64,000 bases of DNA from Xiphophorus maculatus (Eukaryota; Chordata; Actinopteri; Cyprinodontiformes; Poeciliidae): NCBI RefSeq assembly GCF_002775205.1, contig NC_036457.1, positions 8,324,024-8,388,023 of the forward strand. Reading direction: 5' to 3'. The position numbers and the translations under genes are program-made. The first letter of the stretch is position 1; every line of letters starts with the position of its first letter. The notes under the pieces were generated by a model, which worked only from the letters and a program-made list of their open reading frames with translations, was not told where the DNA came from and did not search any database. Shown here piece after piece: positions 25,801 to 39,164 of the stretch.

Positions 25801-28800
25801 TTCCCCCTGAATGGAGAGACAGCGTAAGACACAGTTTGGACAACCCTTGTTTTTCATTTGCATTCACATACCACAATACCTAAAATTAGTTTTTATGATT
25901 CCTTCTATTTTAGGTTTGCCCTTGATATCGAGCCTACTGAAGATATCTCTGAATACACAGCCAGCATTGCCTATGAACTTCTCCGTGAAGGAACGGATGG
26001 CAGCCAGAGCGTGGATTCCTTGAAGATGACCCTGAGAGCTGAGGGTATGATTATTTTGTTGAAGACTTTACATGAGATTCCGCATAATTGCACCAATCAA
26101 AAATAAAGAGAATATATTTTTTATAACTTCAGGTGCTAAGCCTACAGAGGCTACAGCTACTATGAAGTACAACCGGAACAGGAATGTCTTCACTACTCAA
26201 ATCCAGATACCTGACATTGATGTTGAGGCTGGGATTAAGATTGGCTTGGCAGATAGCAGTACAGAAGGCAAATCCCTCACCATCGAGTTCTCCAACAAGA
26301 ATGTGCCACAGCTATCCCTGATTGGTCGTGCCAAGTGAGCAAACCCAACCTCCAAACATTCACAACATTGGTTTTCATTTTGATGTACACATGTGACAAA
26401 TTTTTGTTTTTATTACTCTTTGCAGACTTCAGGCCATGGATGATGGGTTGCTCCAGGTTCAACTTCTTGTGCCAGCGCTGAAGATTGATGCCACCCTTGG
26501 TGCTACTGTAACCAAAGCAGATGGGCTCACCCTGCAGATCAAGAGTGATGTTAAGCTCCCAGAGATTTCCTCCATGCAGGCGGTCACCTTCAAATATGGT
26601 AATAAAAAAAGCACCGGTCATATTTAGAGAAAGGTAATTTCAGATTGCAATTCCAAATTTAAATACAAAACTATCTTTGTATTTTAGGTGAGAAGGAAAC
26701 TGAGGCCTATCTGACATCCAATGTGAATGCTGACACAAAGATCCCAGTGCAGTATGCTGAAGCCCTCCAATCATGGTTCAGTTTGCTTGCTGAGGACCTC
26801 TTGGAAAAGAAGGTTGTGAAGACCGACATGAAACTCCGTCATATTGTCAACAAAGGAATTGAGGTGAAAAGAATAAAATCCTACTATAGTTTGCTTGCAT
26901 TAAGTTTATGTAACGTCTACATATTGGCTTTAATTTTTGCTTTGTATGTGATTTGAATAGGCCACCAACATCTGGATTGACAAAATGTCTGAGGATTGTA
27001 TTTACATGAAGACTCTGATGAACAACATTGGCAATCTGGAAATGCCATCAGTGCCTGAAGTCTTATTCATGAATTTGTAAGTAACTTTACATGAGCATGT
27101 TCACAAATACAGTGTTATAAAAAAAAGTATTTTGTTCCTTTAGCCTTTTTCTGGTTTTGCTCTTTTGTCACACCTATCAGTCTTAGATTATCAAACCAGA
27201 GATAATCTGATATGAATGATAAATGTAATTTTCAACTAATTTTATTTATTAAGAAATAAGAGGAGGTTTTTTTTGGTTCAGGTCTGATTTCTGCCAGAGC
27301 TGTAGAATCATTAAATCTTTTATATAAAACATGTCTGACAACAGGAAGAAGGCTCATTGTCCAGTTCAAGAAATTTAAGAACAAATGAGAATATTGTGAC
27401 ACTCTGAAATTAGCTTTTTGTATTTACTGAAGTCATCTTTGTCTGATATTACAATTTACTTGATGATCAGAAACATTTAAGTGCAGCAGACGATACCAAT
27501 GCATCTGCATTGTCTTGAATAAATAAAAGTAGCCTGCCTATGTATAATTGTGGTTTAACATGTATCCTGTTTATAATGTTTCACCAGTGAAAGCAAACTC
27601 AGATACCAGTTCAACCAGAACCGTTTCATGATGACCATCCCTCTGCCTCTCGGTGGAAAATCTTCTGAGGAATTAGGCCTTCCACTTGTTGTCAGAATCC
27701 CAGGCTTTTTTGTGCCCCAGCTGCAACTGGACGTTGACCCACGGGAAATCCAAATTCCAAGTTTCACCATCCCGTCTGAACATGATCTCACTCTACCTCT
27801 GATGGGACTGTTTGAAGCCTCTGCCAAGGTCAACAGCAACTATTATGACTGGGAGGGTCTGATTACAGCTGGCAATAACACGTCTAAGTCTCCTGAATAC
27901 GTGGCTAGGTTCAGTGTCATGGCTGAAAGTCCAGTCAAACTGCTCTCCTTCTCAACTGACGGTAATTAAAATGTTTTCTTCTTAAATAAATAAAACATTG
28001 GCTAATTTTACAGAACCAGCATTAAAGGTGACTCTTAACTAACTACTACTTTACCAATTTGCTTCATTTTAGGTGCCACCAAAATCACAGACACAGAAAG
28101 GAAAACTATTGAAGTCACACTCGATGGATCCCTGTCACACATGCTCATAAACACACGCTTCAGTGTGCTGGAAAGCATTTCTGTCACAGACAATGTACTG
28201 ACAACAGGTCACTATAGCATCTCTGCTAATGCTGCTCCAGTGGGTCTTGACACATCTTTGACTATTACCACCCAGTTCACTCTTGACTCAGACACTTTCC
28301 TTGGAGATGTTAACACAGATGGCAGTATCTCCATTGGGTCAAACATCACATCCACAAGTTATCTCTGCACCTTCTCTATTGAACCAGCCAAGAATAAAGC
28401 AAAAATGGACAGTGCCCTGATGGTAAAATCTGGCCCAATGAAGCTCTCTCACAAGATTAAATCAACTTATGAAAATTATGAATTTCTATTTGAATCAACC
28501 ACCAGCATGGATTTTGACCCGGTTAAGCACACTACAAAAATCAATGTTGACTACAAGGATGCCAAACTTACCATCCAGTCTGACTCTGTGACCAGGGCTC
28601 ATGAGAGGATGATTCGTAATCAGATTGCCTTCTCCATGTCTGACGGACAAGCTTCCCTTAGAATTGAGAACCAAGCTGAAGTCAAGCAGAACCGTGTGTA
28701 CTCCTTGCTTACTGGAACAATGAACCCATCTGGTTTGGAGATCAATGCTGATGCCTCCATGAGGATCTTCTCTAGCCTCGCTTCTCACAAAGCAACCTTG

Positions 28801-31800
28801 TCATTGAACACAAATGGCTTGACCACCAGCTGCACAACAACCGCCCAGCACAGTCCATTCACATTTGAGAATATTTTCCATGGTGGAATTGGCGCACCAG
28901 GTGCCACACTGACTCTTAAAACAAAGGGTACCATTCAAGACAACATGGCTGAGCTCAATGTTGAGGGAAAGCTTTCAAGCACAGAAGTATATTTCAACAG
29001 CATGTATGAAGGCAGCCTGTTTGACATCAGTGGGCGGAACAGAGTGAACCTCAGGCTGAACGAAGATGGGCTGGTCTTCTCTAACAACATGGTTGGATCT
29101 TTTGGGGAGATTAGGACCGAAAACACCCATTCCTTGTCTCTTACATTAAGATCTTTCACCCTACAAACCAAAACAGACAACTTCCTTGACAAGAGCAACT
29201 CCTACATGCATGACATCACAGTTAACATGGAACGCTTTACAGCCTCAGCTATGGTGAAAAATGAACTAAAAGTGATAGGAGTCAACTTTGAGAATGATGC
29301 CAAATTCAAGGCAGAACCCTACAACGTGGAGCTGGCTGGGACACTGAAGGGAAGCTTCTCAGAAGAAGAACTCAAGCACATCTATGAAATCAAGTTTGTT
29401 GACTTAGTCCTGTCTGCAAAGTGCAATACCAATGGAAAACTCCTGGGATCACACATGACACATACCACTGACATGGAAGTTAATGGTCTGACTATCAAGT
29501 TCAGTAATGTGGCCAACATCAACTCACCATCTCTTCGTGTGGACAGCACAGTTAAAACCACTGCAGCACCCTTCACACTCAATATTGATGCCATTTTCAA
29601 CTCAAATGGTGAGGTGTACCTCTTTGGAAAACATAGTGGTGAACTGTACAGCAAATTCCTCCTGAAAGCAGAACCAACAGAGTTTGAACAATCACTTGAG
29701 TACAGAGCCTCAACCAGCCATGAAGTGACAGACAGACCTACCGTGAAGACTAACGTGAACAACAAACTCAACAGCTTACTAAACTTGGAACAACAAGTGG
29801 TCACACTGGAGTTGAGGTCCACTGTAAACGAACACACCTTCAGACAGATGTTGAGTGCCTCTAACAATCCAGAGAGAATTGCTGTTGATATGAAGGGAGA
29901 AGTCTCAACTCCCCTCTTCAGCGAGTCCAGCCAAGATTACGCCATCTCTGGATTTGTGAAGTATGACAAGAACAGTGACAGCCACTTCATTCAGATCCCA
30001 TTTATTGAGCACCTTCCCACAGTTATTGAAAACATGAAAAGCACAATGATTAAGCTAATGGACCTCAGTATTGAGATGCTCACAGAGGTCAACACCAAGT
30101 ATGAGATCAGTGCTAAGTTTCAGGCCAAAATTGAAGAACTAAAGGAAGCAGTTGACAGTTTTGACTTTAACCTCTTTGTCCAAGACCTGAAAGAGTTTAT
30201 AACATTTATGGGAAATTTAATCATCAGACTAACAGACCAGCTCCCTACTGACAAAGTTATTAATCTGCTGACATCTATCAAGGATACTGTTGGCGCTGAA
30301 CTGAAGAAATATGACATTCCAACAAGGGTTAATGCAATTTATAACAAAATAGAAGAGTTCCTCTCCAACTATGAGATTGAAAAAATAATTGGGGCTATCA
30401 TGGATGAGGTTGTAAAAATTATGAAGCAATTTCAGATCAGAGAGAAGCTTCAACAAACATTTGATGTCCTCAGATCAGTTGACATCCAGCCTCTGTTTGA
30501 CAAATTTATGGTGCCTGCAAAAGAACTTTTGAATGAGCTTTATTCCTTTGACTTCAAACTGTTTATTGATGATTTGAGTGACTTTTTTACAAGAACGATC
30601 GAGAAAATTAAGTCCTTTGATTATGATTCTCTTGTGGTGGAACTGAAAGACAAAGTGGCAGAGATGAGCAAGATTCCTTGCTTTGGGAAACTGTATGGTG
30701 AGTTCAAAGTTACTTCCCCTCATTACAAACTCAGGACCACAGCTGAGCTGGAGAACACCACAATTGCACCAGCCACACCAGAGTTTAAAGTAAGCCTGAA
30801 CTCATGGGCTGCTTCTACTCTTAAAGTGTTAGACTTTACTGCAGTTGCTTCTGCACATTTTGCTGCTCCCAAAATGAGCCGTCTGACCATCTCGGAATCC
30901 ATTAATGTTCAGCAGTCATCTTTCACTCTTGACCACAAGGGCACAATGAATTTTTATGGCTTATCAGCTCAAGCCTCTGGTGAAACCACCGCAAAAGCAA
31001 CAACAGAGCTCTATGTGGCACAACTTGTCAACAGTGGATTTTTTGCTCTGGAAAATGGATTTTCCGCCAAAATGGACACTGCCTACAAACACGATTTCAA
31101 GTTTCCACCCCTCAACATCCTCAGTGAAATGATGATTGATCAAAAGACTGTCTTTGGACTTGAAGATGGCAGCATTCATCTTATCTTTAATAACTTGGCC
31201 AATGAAAACTACAGAATTTGGGATTTCTCAGATGAAGCAAACCACAAGAGTGACATCAAGATAGAAATGGATCTCCAGAACATCAAAGTGACTCTCACTG
31301 GTGACACCAGTAGCAGTCTTTTAAATGTTAAGGAAAGTTTTAATGCTGATATCAGTATTTTCCGCCATGTCCTGATTGATGCCAAGTTGGAGACTGATAC
31401 ACCTTTCATTAAGGACAGTCTGGCAGAGCTTAAGCTTCATGCTAAGACTGAAGACATGAAAATTGATTTCACTGCATCTCACAATGCAGAACTAGTTGGC
31501 AACATTGAAGGAACCCTTTCAAACTCTATACTCACTCTGCTCTCAGCCACAGAGTTTACATTTGATACTCAGAACAAAGGAAAGGCCAAGATTGTCCTTC
31601 CATTCGAGCTCTCTGGAAAAGTTGACCTCCAGAATGATATTGCTTTTACTGTGAGCTCGGAAATTCACAGAGCAAGCTGGACCAGTCTGGGCAGGTTTAA
31701 TCAGTACAAATACTCACATTTGTTCTCCATGGACAATGGTGACAGTGAAATTACTATCCAATCAGAAATCAATGCCGAGGCAGATCTTGACATGCTGAAG

Positions 31801-34011
31801 AAACCCATCACTATTCCTGAAATAACTCTGCCATTCCTTGACATGAGGACACAAAGAGTGGAGAGCTTTTCTTTGTGGGAAGACACTGGCCTCAGCAACA
31901 TCCTAACCACAACTCAGCAGACACTAGACATCAACACCAAACTCAAATATGTTAAGAACCCTGAGATGATCACAATTAACATTAATCTGGATCCAGTCAT
32001 CCGCGCCATTAATTCCAACATGAGGACCCTTCACAAGAAAATGCTCATAGGCAAGGATAAGGCTGCCACCATTCTTGCTTCATCTTATGACAAAGCAATG
32101 TCAGAGTATGAAAAATACAGCATTGAGCTGCCAAAAACCATTTTAATCCCTACCTACAAAGTTCCAGTGATGAATGTTGAGATGTCCTCCTTCACAATTC
32201 CCCTGCCTGATGTCACACTTGTCACAATGCCCTCGCTGCACATCCCATCTGCACTAAGCAAGCTGACTGTTCCAAAAATCACTCTGCCTAAGATTCAGAG
32301 CATCAAGATCCCAGTGATGGGTGATCTGACTTATGAGTTCTCAATGGTAACAGAAATGATCACAGTTAAAACTGATGCCAGCATCCTGAACCAGGATGGC
32401 CTCAAGGCCAAATTTGATGCCTCCTCAATGTCTGGGTTTGAAATTCTGACTGGAAAGATTGAAGCCAACACCAACGTTAACACAGAGGGAGAATTTAAGG
32501 TGGCCTCTCTCCTTTCTGTACAGCACTCAATGCTAGAAGGAAACCATGAGAGCACCATCATCTTGAGTTATGAAAATGTAGAAACATCTGTTAGCAACTC
32601 AGCAAAGATCAATTTGCCTTCACTCACTATGGAAATCAAACAGGAAATCAAGGGAAATCCAGTAGATGGCATTGTTGTGTCCATGTCCACACCTTCTGCA
32701 GGACTCATTGGTGTACAGATGCAGACCAAGCGGCCAGCACAAGTAAAAGCTAGACTCTACGGTCGCTACCCGGTAAGAGAGCACATATACATTTGCTCAT
32801 TAATAAAAGCTTATTTTCTGTTCATCTAAGATATATGTTTAATTTTTTCTTTTCTAATTTCATGTTTTTGTTTATGCTTGTCCTCTCAACAGACTGAACC
32901 AACAACAGACATCAACATCTTGGGTCTCAAAATGTCTGTAATGGACTCTGAGAAGCTGAATCTTCAGACAACCTGGAATATGGAGATACCGTATGAGATG
33001 ATGCTGGGATTTAAGAAACAGGTGCCAGCATCCATGGAAATGGTCTCTGATGCTGCTGTGAAGATGAACAACAAGATCAACAGGCTTGTTAGGAGTCTCA
33101 AGGGGTCATTTGAAAAGTTAAGAAGGCAGGGTAAAGCAATGTTCAAGAAGGCTGTTGAAAAACTGTCTGATGTTACTTCTTCTGACTTTATGACAACTGT
33201 CACAGATAAGACCATTCTGATTCTCAAAGATTCCCAGAAGAAGATTGAGCTTGTTCTTGATGCTGTGATTAAATTCTTGAGACACACCAAGTTCCAGATC
33301 CCTGGCTATGACCGAAGGCTCTCTGGACTTGAGGTCTACCAGGAATTCAACACTTTTGTTGCTGATGTATCTGAAGAGGCTGTTGAGAAGCTCCCTGAGT
33401 ACTTTGCTACCATCTTTGCATCAGTTTTTGATCACATCCAAGCGGTAGAATTCACCATCCCTGGTTCTAACATCATTGTCACTGGGCAAGAACTTTTTGA
33501 TGACTTAATGATTGCTTTGAGAAAAATTCAGAAACAGCTGATTGTTAGCATAAGAAAACTTGGAGACATCCAACTGGACGACATCATTAGGAAATTCTCA
33601 AAATTCATGCAATTTATTGTTGAACAAAGTGAAAAGTTTTTCCAAACTCTAAAAGCCCCAAATGTTGAGAACATCTCCAGCTTTGTGATGGATGCATACC
33701 ATGAAGCCAAGAACACTGGTTGTCTGGCCGGTGTTGCCAAACGGGTTGATGAGATACACATAATCATTAAGGAATATCTCAAAACTGTGATTGATAAAAT
33801 CCACAGCATCATGGCTGATATGTCAACTTCACAGCTTAGAACAGACATCCAATCCTGGATTGACTTATCCGTTAAACGCATCAATGCTTTCCACAACAGT
33901 GTCATTAGGACCCTCAAAGAAAAAAGCAAGAATGTTGAATCATATGTGAGAGTAAGTGACAGACAGATAGAGGTTAACATTCCTTTTCCATTTGTTGCCA
34001 AATTCAACTAA
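19852..34011 (+). CDS. apob: Apolipoprotein B, short teleost form
   Basis: Exons: 19852-19906, 20181-20225, 21040-21152, 21253-21398, 21549-21696, 22062-22214, 22312-22436, 22575-22660, 22758-23205, 23288-23402, 23485-23631, 23724-23935, 24029-24248, 24340-24513, 24599-24796, 24895-25062, 25302-25507, 25653-25823, 25914-26044, 26133-26334, 26426-26598, 26688-26863, 26961-27076, 27588-27961, 28073-32772, 32893-34011. All phases fit, giving 3306 aa (human pre-protein about 4563). The product is the non-exchangeable scaffold of secreted lipoproteins, loaded by MTP in the ER of liver and gut. Visible: a signal peptide ([18 protein letters not shown]); a vitellogenin-type lipid-transfer module ([40 protein letters not shown]); the long amphipathic beta/helix region, mostly in the 4.7-kb exon; an apoB C-terminal helical region. 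ATG 19852 is chosen over in-frame ATG 19792, which sits at or before the predicted transcription start. Compared with human, the basic receptor site and a long C-terminal block are missing. Teleosts have several apob paralogues; I cannot say which this is. Confidence 0.96.
20331..20430. repeat. (ATATT)n microsatellite in apob intron 2
   Basis: About 100 bp of near-perfect ATATT pentamers, the last units drifting to GTATT. Intronic, with no coding effect. Confidence 0.95.
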
Positions 34012-34290
34012 CTCACCAATGCAACAAAACCCACAAGCAAGTATTTGAATTAGCTACCTTTCTATTACAACCAACCAACTGAATAGTTAATTTATTGTCA
34101 TAAAAAGCTAAACTCTACAGTCATATGGATGTCTGTTTTTAGTATGAGTCTTTGTGCTGTTTTTCTGCATAATTTTGTTTTTTTCATGGTGGACTAAAAA
34201 TTTTTCTGATCCAACTCTGCATCCTTTGTGTCTTGTACTATTTAAACCCTATGTGGCCACCAATAAACTGTTTGTACTGCATATATCTCT
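34012..34290 (+). terminator. apob: apob 3' UTR and poly(A) signal
   Basis: AATAAA at 34262-34267 is followed by a T/G-rich stretch (TGTTTGTACTGC), giving a short 3' UTR of about 270 bases. A second AATAAA at 34439-34444 could be an alternative end. Confidence 0.7.
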
Positions 34291-34769
34291 GTGGATTTCT
34301 TAGACCATGCACTGTGAATAATCTTTTTAATTCAGTTTATGTCTGTAGCATTAAGTCATGTCCATCCAGTTTGATTCAATTTAAACTAATCATGCAGATA
34401 GATTCAAATCCACATACATTTCAGTCAAATTTTTGAATAATAAAGTCCAATTCAGTTGATCATAAAAAGCCAATGGATAAAAAAAATTGCATACAGAAGC
34501 CCAGTTGATTACTCTGACACTGACTGTGTTGTCATACTGAGCAACCATCTGAAGAAAAACTCCTGCCTTTTAACAGGACGAAACCTCCAGCAGAAGTAGC
34601 CTTGGTATCAGCATATGCAAACTGTCTGATACAGAACAGAACAGGAAGTGATCACAGAAATAACAAAATCAGAACTCAGAGTGCTTTTGCTAGGAAACAA
34701 AAATAAAACTCTTTTCAGGAAAGAAATCTAAACAGAAGCAATGGGTTGGTAGTATCTTTTCTGACAATA

Positions 34770-35445
34770 TGCAGTCTCAGACAAAGGTATGCATATCCCT
34801 TGAATCTTTTCATATTCAATCAATTTACAATCACAAACTGGGAAATATTCTGCAATAGACCAACACATCGTTGCCTTTAATTTCATAAGGAAAAGAAGAA
34901 AGAATACATTGTTTTCTAAGCTTTTCTTGTAAACTCAGATTACACAAAGAAACACCTGTCACAATCTTTCACCTTAAAAAGACACATTATGAATTATGTG
35001 GGAAATTCTGGAAGAAAACCTGTAATAGGCTTTTAAAGACTTTAGAGGGAGGTAGAGATCTAGCAGGATAATGACCGTAACCATACAGCCAGAGCTGCAA
35101 AGGACAGCTTTAGTTTAAAGTATATTCAAATGTTACAAACCATAGACCTATCCAACTGAGAATCTGCTTTAATAATTGAAAGACCTTTTGTCTGTGAAAA
35201 TCACCCAAAATGTGGGCAAACCTTTGTCTCTAGTGGAGCAAAACGGGTGAAGAAAAACCCAGAATATGTACAGCTGTCATTACAGGGAAAAGAGTGGGTT
35301 CAGAAAACCATATACAATTTTCTTTACACTTCATAGCTGTGTGCCACTCTGTGTATTGGCCTACGATTTAACCTTATATTGAAATCACAAGTATGTAGTT
35401 GCAACATGATAAAATGTGCAATGCATGAAGACTTTTGTTGAGAAA
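34770..35445 (+). mobile_element. Internally deleted Tc1-like transposon, end to end
   Basis: The left end (AGACAAAGGTATGCATATCC) is followed by the sub-terminal block (CAATAGACCAACACATCG near 34855). In the middle is a transposase relic (CTGGAAGAAAACCTGTAATA near 35008; AGCAGGATAATGACCGTAAC at 35062, where intact copies encode QDNDPKH). The right sub-terminal block appears in reverse near 35340-35420, ending at about GCATGAAGACTTTTG. Frames are broken, so it is dead. It lies between apob and the rhob 3' UTR. Confidence 0.65.
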
Positions 35446-36540
35446 TTTTAACTTGTTGCAACTGTAAAACTAAAATTTTGTTTTATTTTGGATATCAGAA
35501 ATCAGAGTCTACAGTACACTCCAGCCATTTGTCCTTTATGCTCCCCCTATGCTCAGATCTATATTTAGTCAAGACTAAAATAGTATCTGTGGCATTCATA
35601 GTTCTTATGAAACAAAGTGGAAGAAAGACACGCACAGTGTCTGCTTGGACGCTGCTAATAGAAAACAAGCAAAAGAATGAATTATTTGCGCTATATTTGA
35701 AAGGTAAATTAAATTATTCTTTTATGTATTTCAGATTAGTAGTAATAGAATAAAAATATCATGAAACTATGTTTTGCTTCTCAGGTCTGGTGTAACCGTA
35801 AACAATAAATTACTTTTTTTCAAAGTTTGAAAGGTTATTTTTCCTGAGTCATATTTACAATACTTAAGCTAATAATCCTAAATATGAAATAGTCAAAATA
35901 TATCAAAAGAGATATAAATTCAATAAATCAAACATAGTTCTTTGTATGTTTCAGTATAGAAAGCAATGTTGATGTACAGTATGTGTAAGTAACATGATTC
36001 AAAGAAGTCAAATTAAAAGGTTCATGAAAAATCACTTTATTTAGATTTCCACTCTTTCCTTCTTAACAGGCACCATTTTCTCCTCACAATATTTCCAACA
36101 TACCTTTCTAGTACAACAAATACCCATAAATAGAAACGTCTCGCACATTCATTGTTGTCCTTCTCCACATTTTAGTAAAAATAAAGATTAGAAAAACCTG
36201 CAGAATTCGATCCGTGTAACGTTGCTGTAAATCAGAGGCACATCAGGAGGGCCTTTGTGGGAAAATCAAGCAGTTCAGCACAATGCATTCCTGTTGTGTA
36301 GGTCAGCAGAAAGCCCAGCAACAGAAGACAGTGGGGAATGTGACTTTTACACTATTCATCTCTGGGTAGATTCAGAAAACACTTACTGCTTAAACCCTGG
36401 AACATGCAGGTGATTTCTCAGCAGCAGATATAGGATGCGTTTCACAAACTTTCTTCCCTTAAATAGATCGTAAAAAACACAAAGAGAAATTTCCTGAATC
36501 ACCAGAACAGCAACAGTGTCAGTAATCGATGTAAAAAGCT
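35446..36540. other. Intergenic region between apob and rhob 3' ends
   Basis: AT-rich DNA between two convergent genes. I see no gene. On the minus strand an AATAAA near 36036 could be a distal poly(A) signal of rhob, which would extend its 3' UTR into this stretch. Confidence 0.5.
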
Positions 36541-39164
36541 TTTATTTGAACAAGCACTCCCACAACCACACAAGAGGACAATTACACAACATGTGGAGCA
36601 ACAGATGAGCTGAACTTATTTCACAACAACCGAAGGTTAACTCAGATACATTAAATTCCATCCCATGAGCTTTCTGACCAAGTAAATTTAAAGTACATTC
36701 ATAGTCGCAACGGAAGGTATTTAGATTTCTGTTTCGTGACTTAAAATACTCCTGATGCAGTTTACGTGTTACAGCAGGTTTATCGATTCACATTTAATTT
36801 TGACACCTTAGTACAGGCTGGTGTTACCAGAGAAAATATAATCAGTCTTGAAAAACACAAACTGATACACTCAAGTGCTTTGTTAATGTAAAATACAATT
36901 TATCTGAACCCCCCCGCAACAGACACACACAAAAATAAAAATAAAAACTGGATTTCTGTGACTACTAAAAGAAAATCACCTTACAAGATGCCAAATCATC
37001 ATAGTAGCTTCTAAATAGGAAAGTAACAGAATAATCACCCTGAAAAGCTTGGCTTTAGCTACTGTATATATAACTTGGTTTAATTGTGCTGTAAAGTAAC
37101 AGGATTATGTACCGACTAATCAATATGACCAAAATCTGAAGGTATTACTGTAAACTTGACACTAGCCCTTTACAGGACAGACCATGAAAAAAGTCAGGTA
37201 TTTTGGCCTTTTTTCAGGAACATGACGGAATTGTTTTTTCCTACTATGTTGCATAAGAACTATTAGACAAACATGCCAGGGGCATTGATCGTACCTGCTT
37301 TGGCAACTAACAATTTAAAGTAGAGCTTCATGGCAAAAGGTATATCTGAAGTATCAATAAAGGAACAAAGAAACACATTTTTCTCACTTTCCACATTGTT
37401 TCCCATCATCACCTCCAACCTCTAAACCTTCAGTGTCTGCATTATTAAGATCTTTGTGCAGTGCAAGAATAAAAAGTCAATTCAAGCTATCCAATAAAAA
37501 ATGCTTATCAAAAAGTGCAACTTAAATACTTGGCACCTGAAAAAATACTGCCTGCCAAATAGTTGATCTAAACACTATCGCACACACAAGTAAGGCGATC
37601 ACAAATGCAATACAATATACTGTCAAGCTCTAATTAAAAAGTTTTAACACTCTATTATGATTTACTTAAACAAAAGTTGGTTACTCAGCCTAAATAAATT
37701 AATTCTACTCACATGAAGCCACTTTGTGGTATTTTGATCTGATCAGGGATCATAATCTGTCATATTTCATTAGTCAGTCAGAACAAATGCATATCAGAAC
37801 CACAATTAATGGAAACATGGTGTGACACAAAGTCCTTAGAAATATAACATTTGTCTAAATTAAATTGAAGGAGAATGGGACCAAACAGCAATAAATACAA
37901 CGCTATGGAGGGGTGAACAGACATGAAACCCTCCGAAGCAGCTCCTTTATATACTGTATGTGCTTTAAAAGACCTTTGGTTAAGTAAGCTGTAAGGCAAC
38001 ACTTGCTGAACTAAGCATGGGTCAGTTACTGATGTCAGGGTATTAAAAAATTAACAAAAAAGTAAAAAAATTAAAAAAAAGTAAACACACACACACACAC
38101 ACACACCTAAACCCACTAAAATTTGTCAGTACTTTCCTATAATTCAAAGTCCTCTTGAATTGATTTCAGACAAAGTGCACTGGCTGTATGAAACCAGGAG
38201 TAATGCAAAGCTGTCCCTACCTTACATGCTTTTCTACAAACTCCTGCTCAGCTGGCTGAAAGCAGGCTACTATATTTTTTCCTCATACTTGCAGAATAGA
38301 TAAACTAGTCATGAGCTGGCTAGCAAGTACATTTTAGTTTGATAGTGTTAAACATTTTTGTTTAGTACCACGGTGTTACCGTTGACCCCAAAGCTGCTTA
38401 AGATATGTGAAATAATCTAAATTCTGGGGCAAAATGCAATGTAATTCTGCGCAAATCAAGTAAAACAGTCTACCTATTCTCAGCAGCAAGACATGCTAAT
38501 CCTTCATTAACATAAAAGCAACAAAAAAACTTGTTCAAGACTTTTATCTGGTGCTTGTGTTCCTCACCCACCCTGTCCTACAGTCACCCTGGGCAACTGC
38601 CTAAATCAAAAACACTGATTTTAAGTGGGAAAAAACAAACCCAAACCAACATAAAAACACTATACAGAATACCATATGACTTTCTTTGAATTATAATGAT
38701 TACCGTGATGTGCAATTTCACAAACCCGATGCAGATATATTGCAACACAGTTCAAACATAAATTACTGAGTGCAGATTTTCGGTGAAACAGTTAATGTAA
38801 AAAAATAAAATAAAAAATACTTTAAACACAAAAATAGATCAGGTTTTACAAGCCAAAGGTCTTGGCTTGCAAGCCAGCCTCAGCTAAGGCCACACTCAGT
38901 GAGCAGAGGATAAACTTCTCCAAATATAATGAAACAATTTGTGGTTTGTTGTTTTTCGAACAGACTAGGATCGTGTAACCCAGAACGAAGATGCTCAAAC
39001 CAGTGCATTACACACCAACACCCACATGCAATCGTGCTCTGAACAATGCTTTTGCAGTCACTGGTTTTGGTTCAGCTGACGGCATGTCCAAACACAGACC
39101 CCCAGCGGAAGGAAACGTCTTGTATGCTGCAAAGGTCCTCCAGACCTCGTAATCCACAGTTGAC
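36541..39164 (-). other. rhob: rhob 3' UTR
   Basis: About 2.6 kb downstream of the rhob stop codon without any credible coding frame, ending at a minus-strand AATAAA (36541-36546). It includes a (CA)n repeat at 38084-38106 and several A/T-rich runs. RHOB mRNA in mammals is short-lived and has an AU-rich 3' UTR, so a regulatory role is plausible but not shown here. Confidence 0.55.
38084..38106. repeat. (CA)n microsatellite
   Basis: About 11 CA units within the presumed rhob 3' UTR. Confidence 0.9.

Noticed and set aside
36541-39164. Additional small genes downstream of rhob
   Set aside because: Frames are short, AT-biased and unlike known proteins; the stretch fits a long 3' UTR ending at AATAAA.
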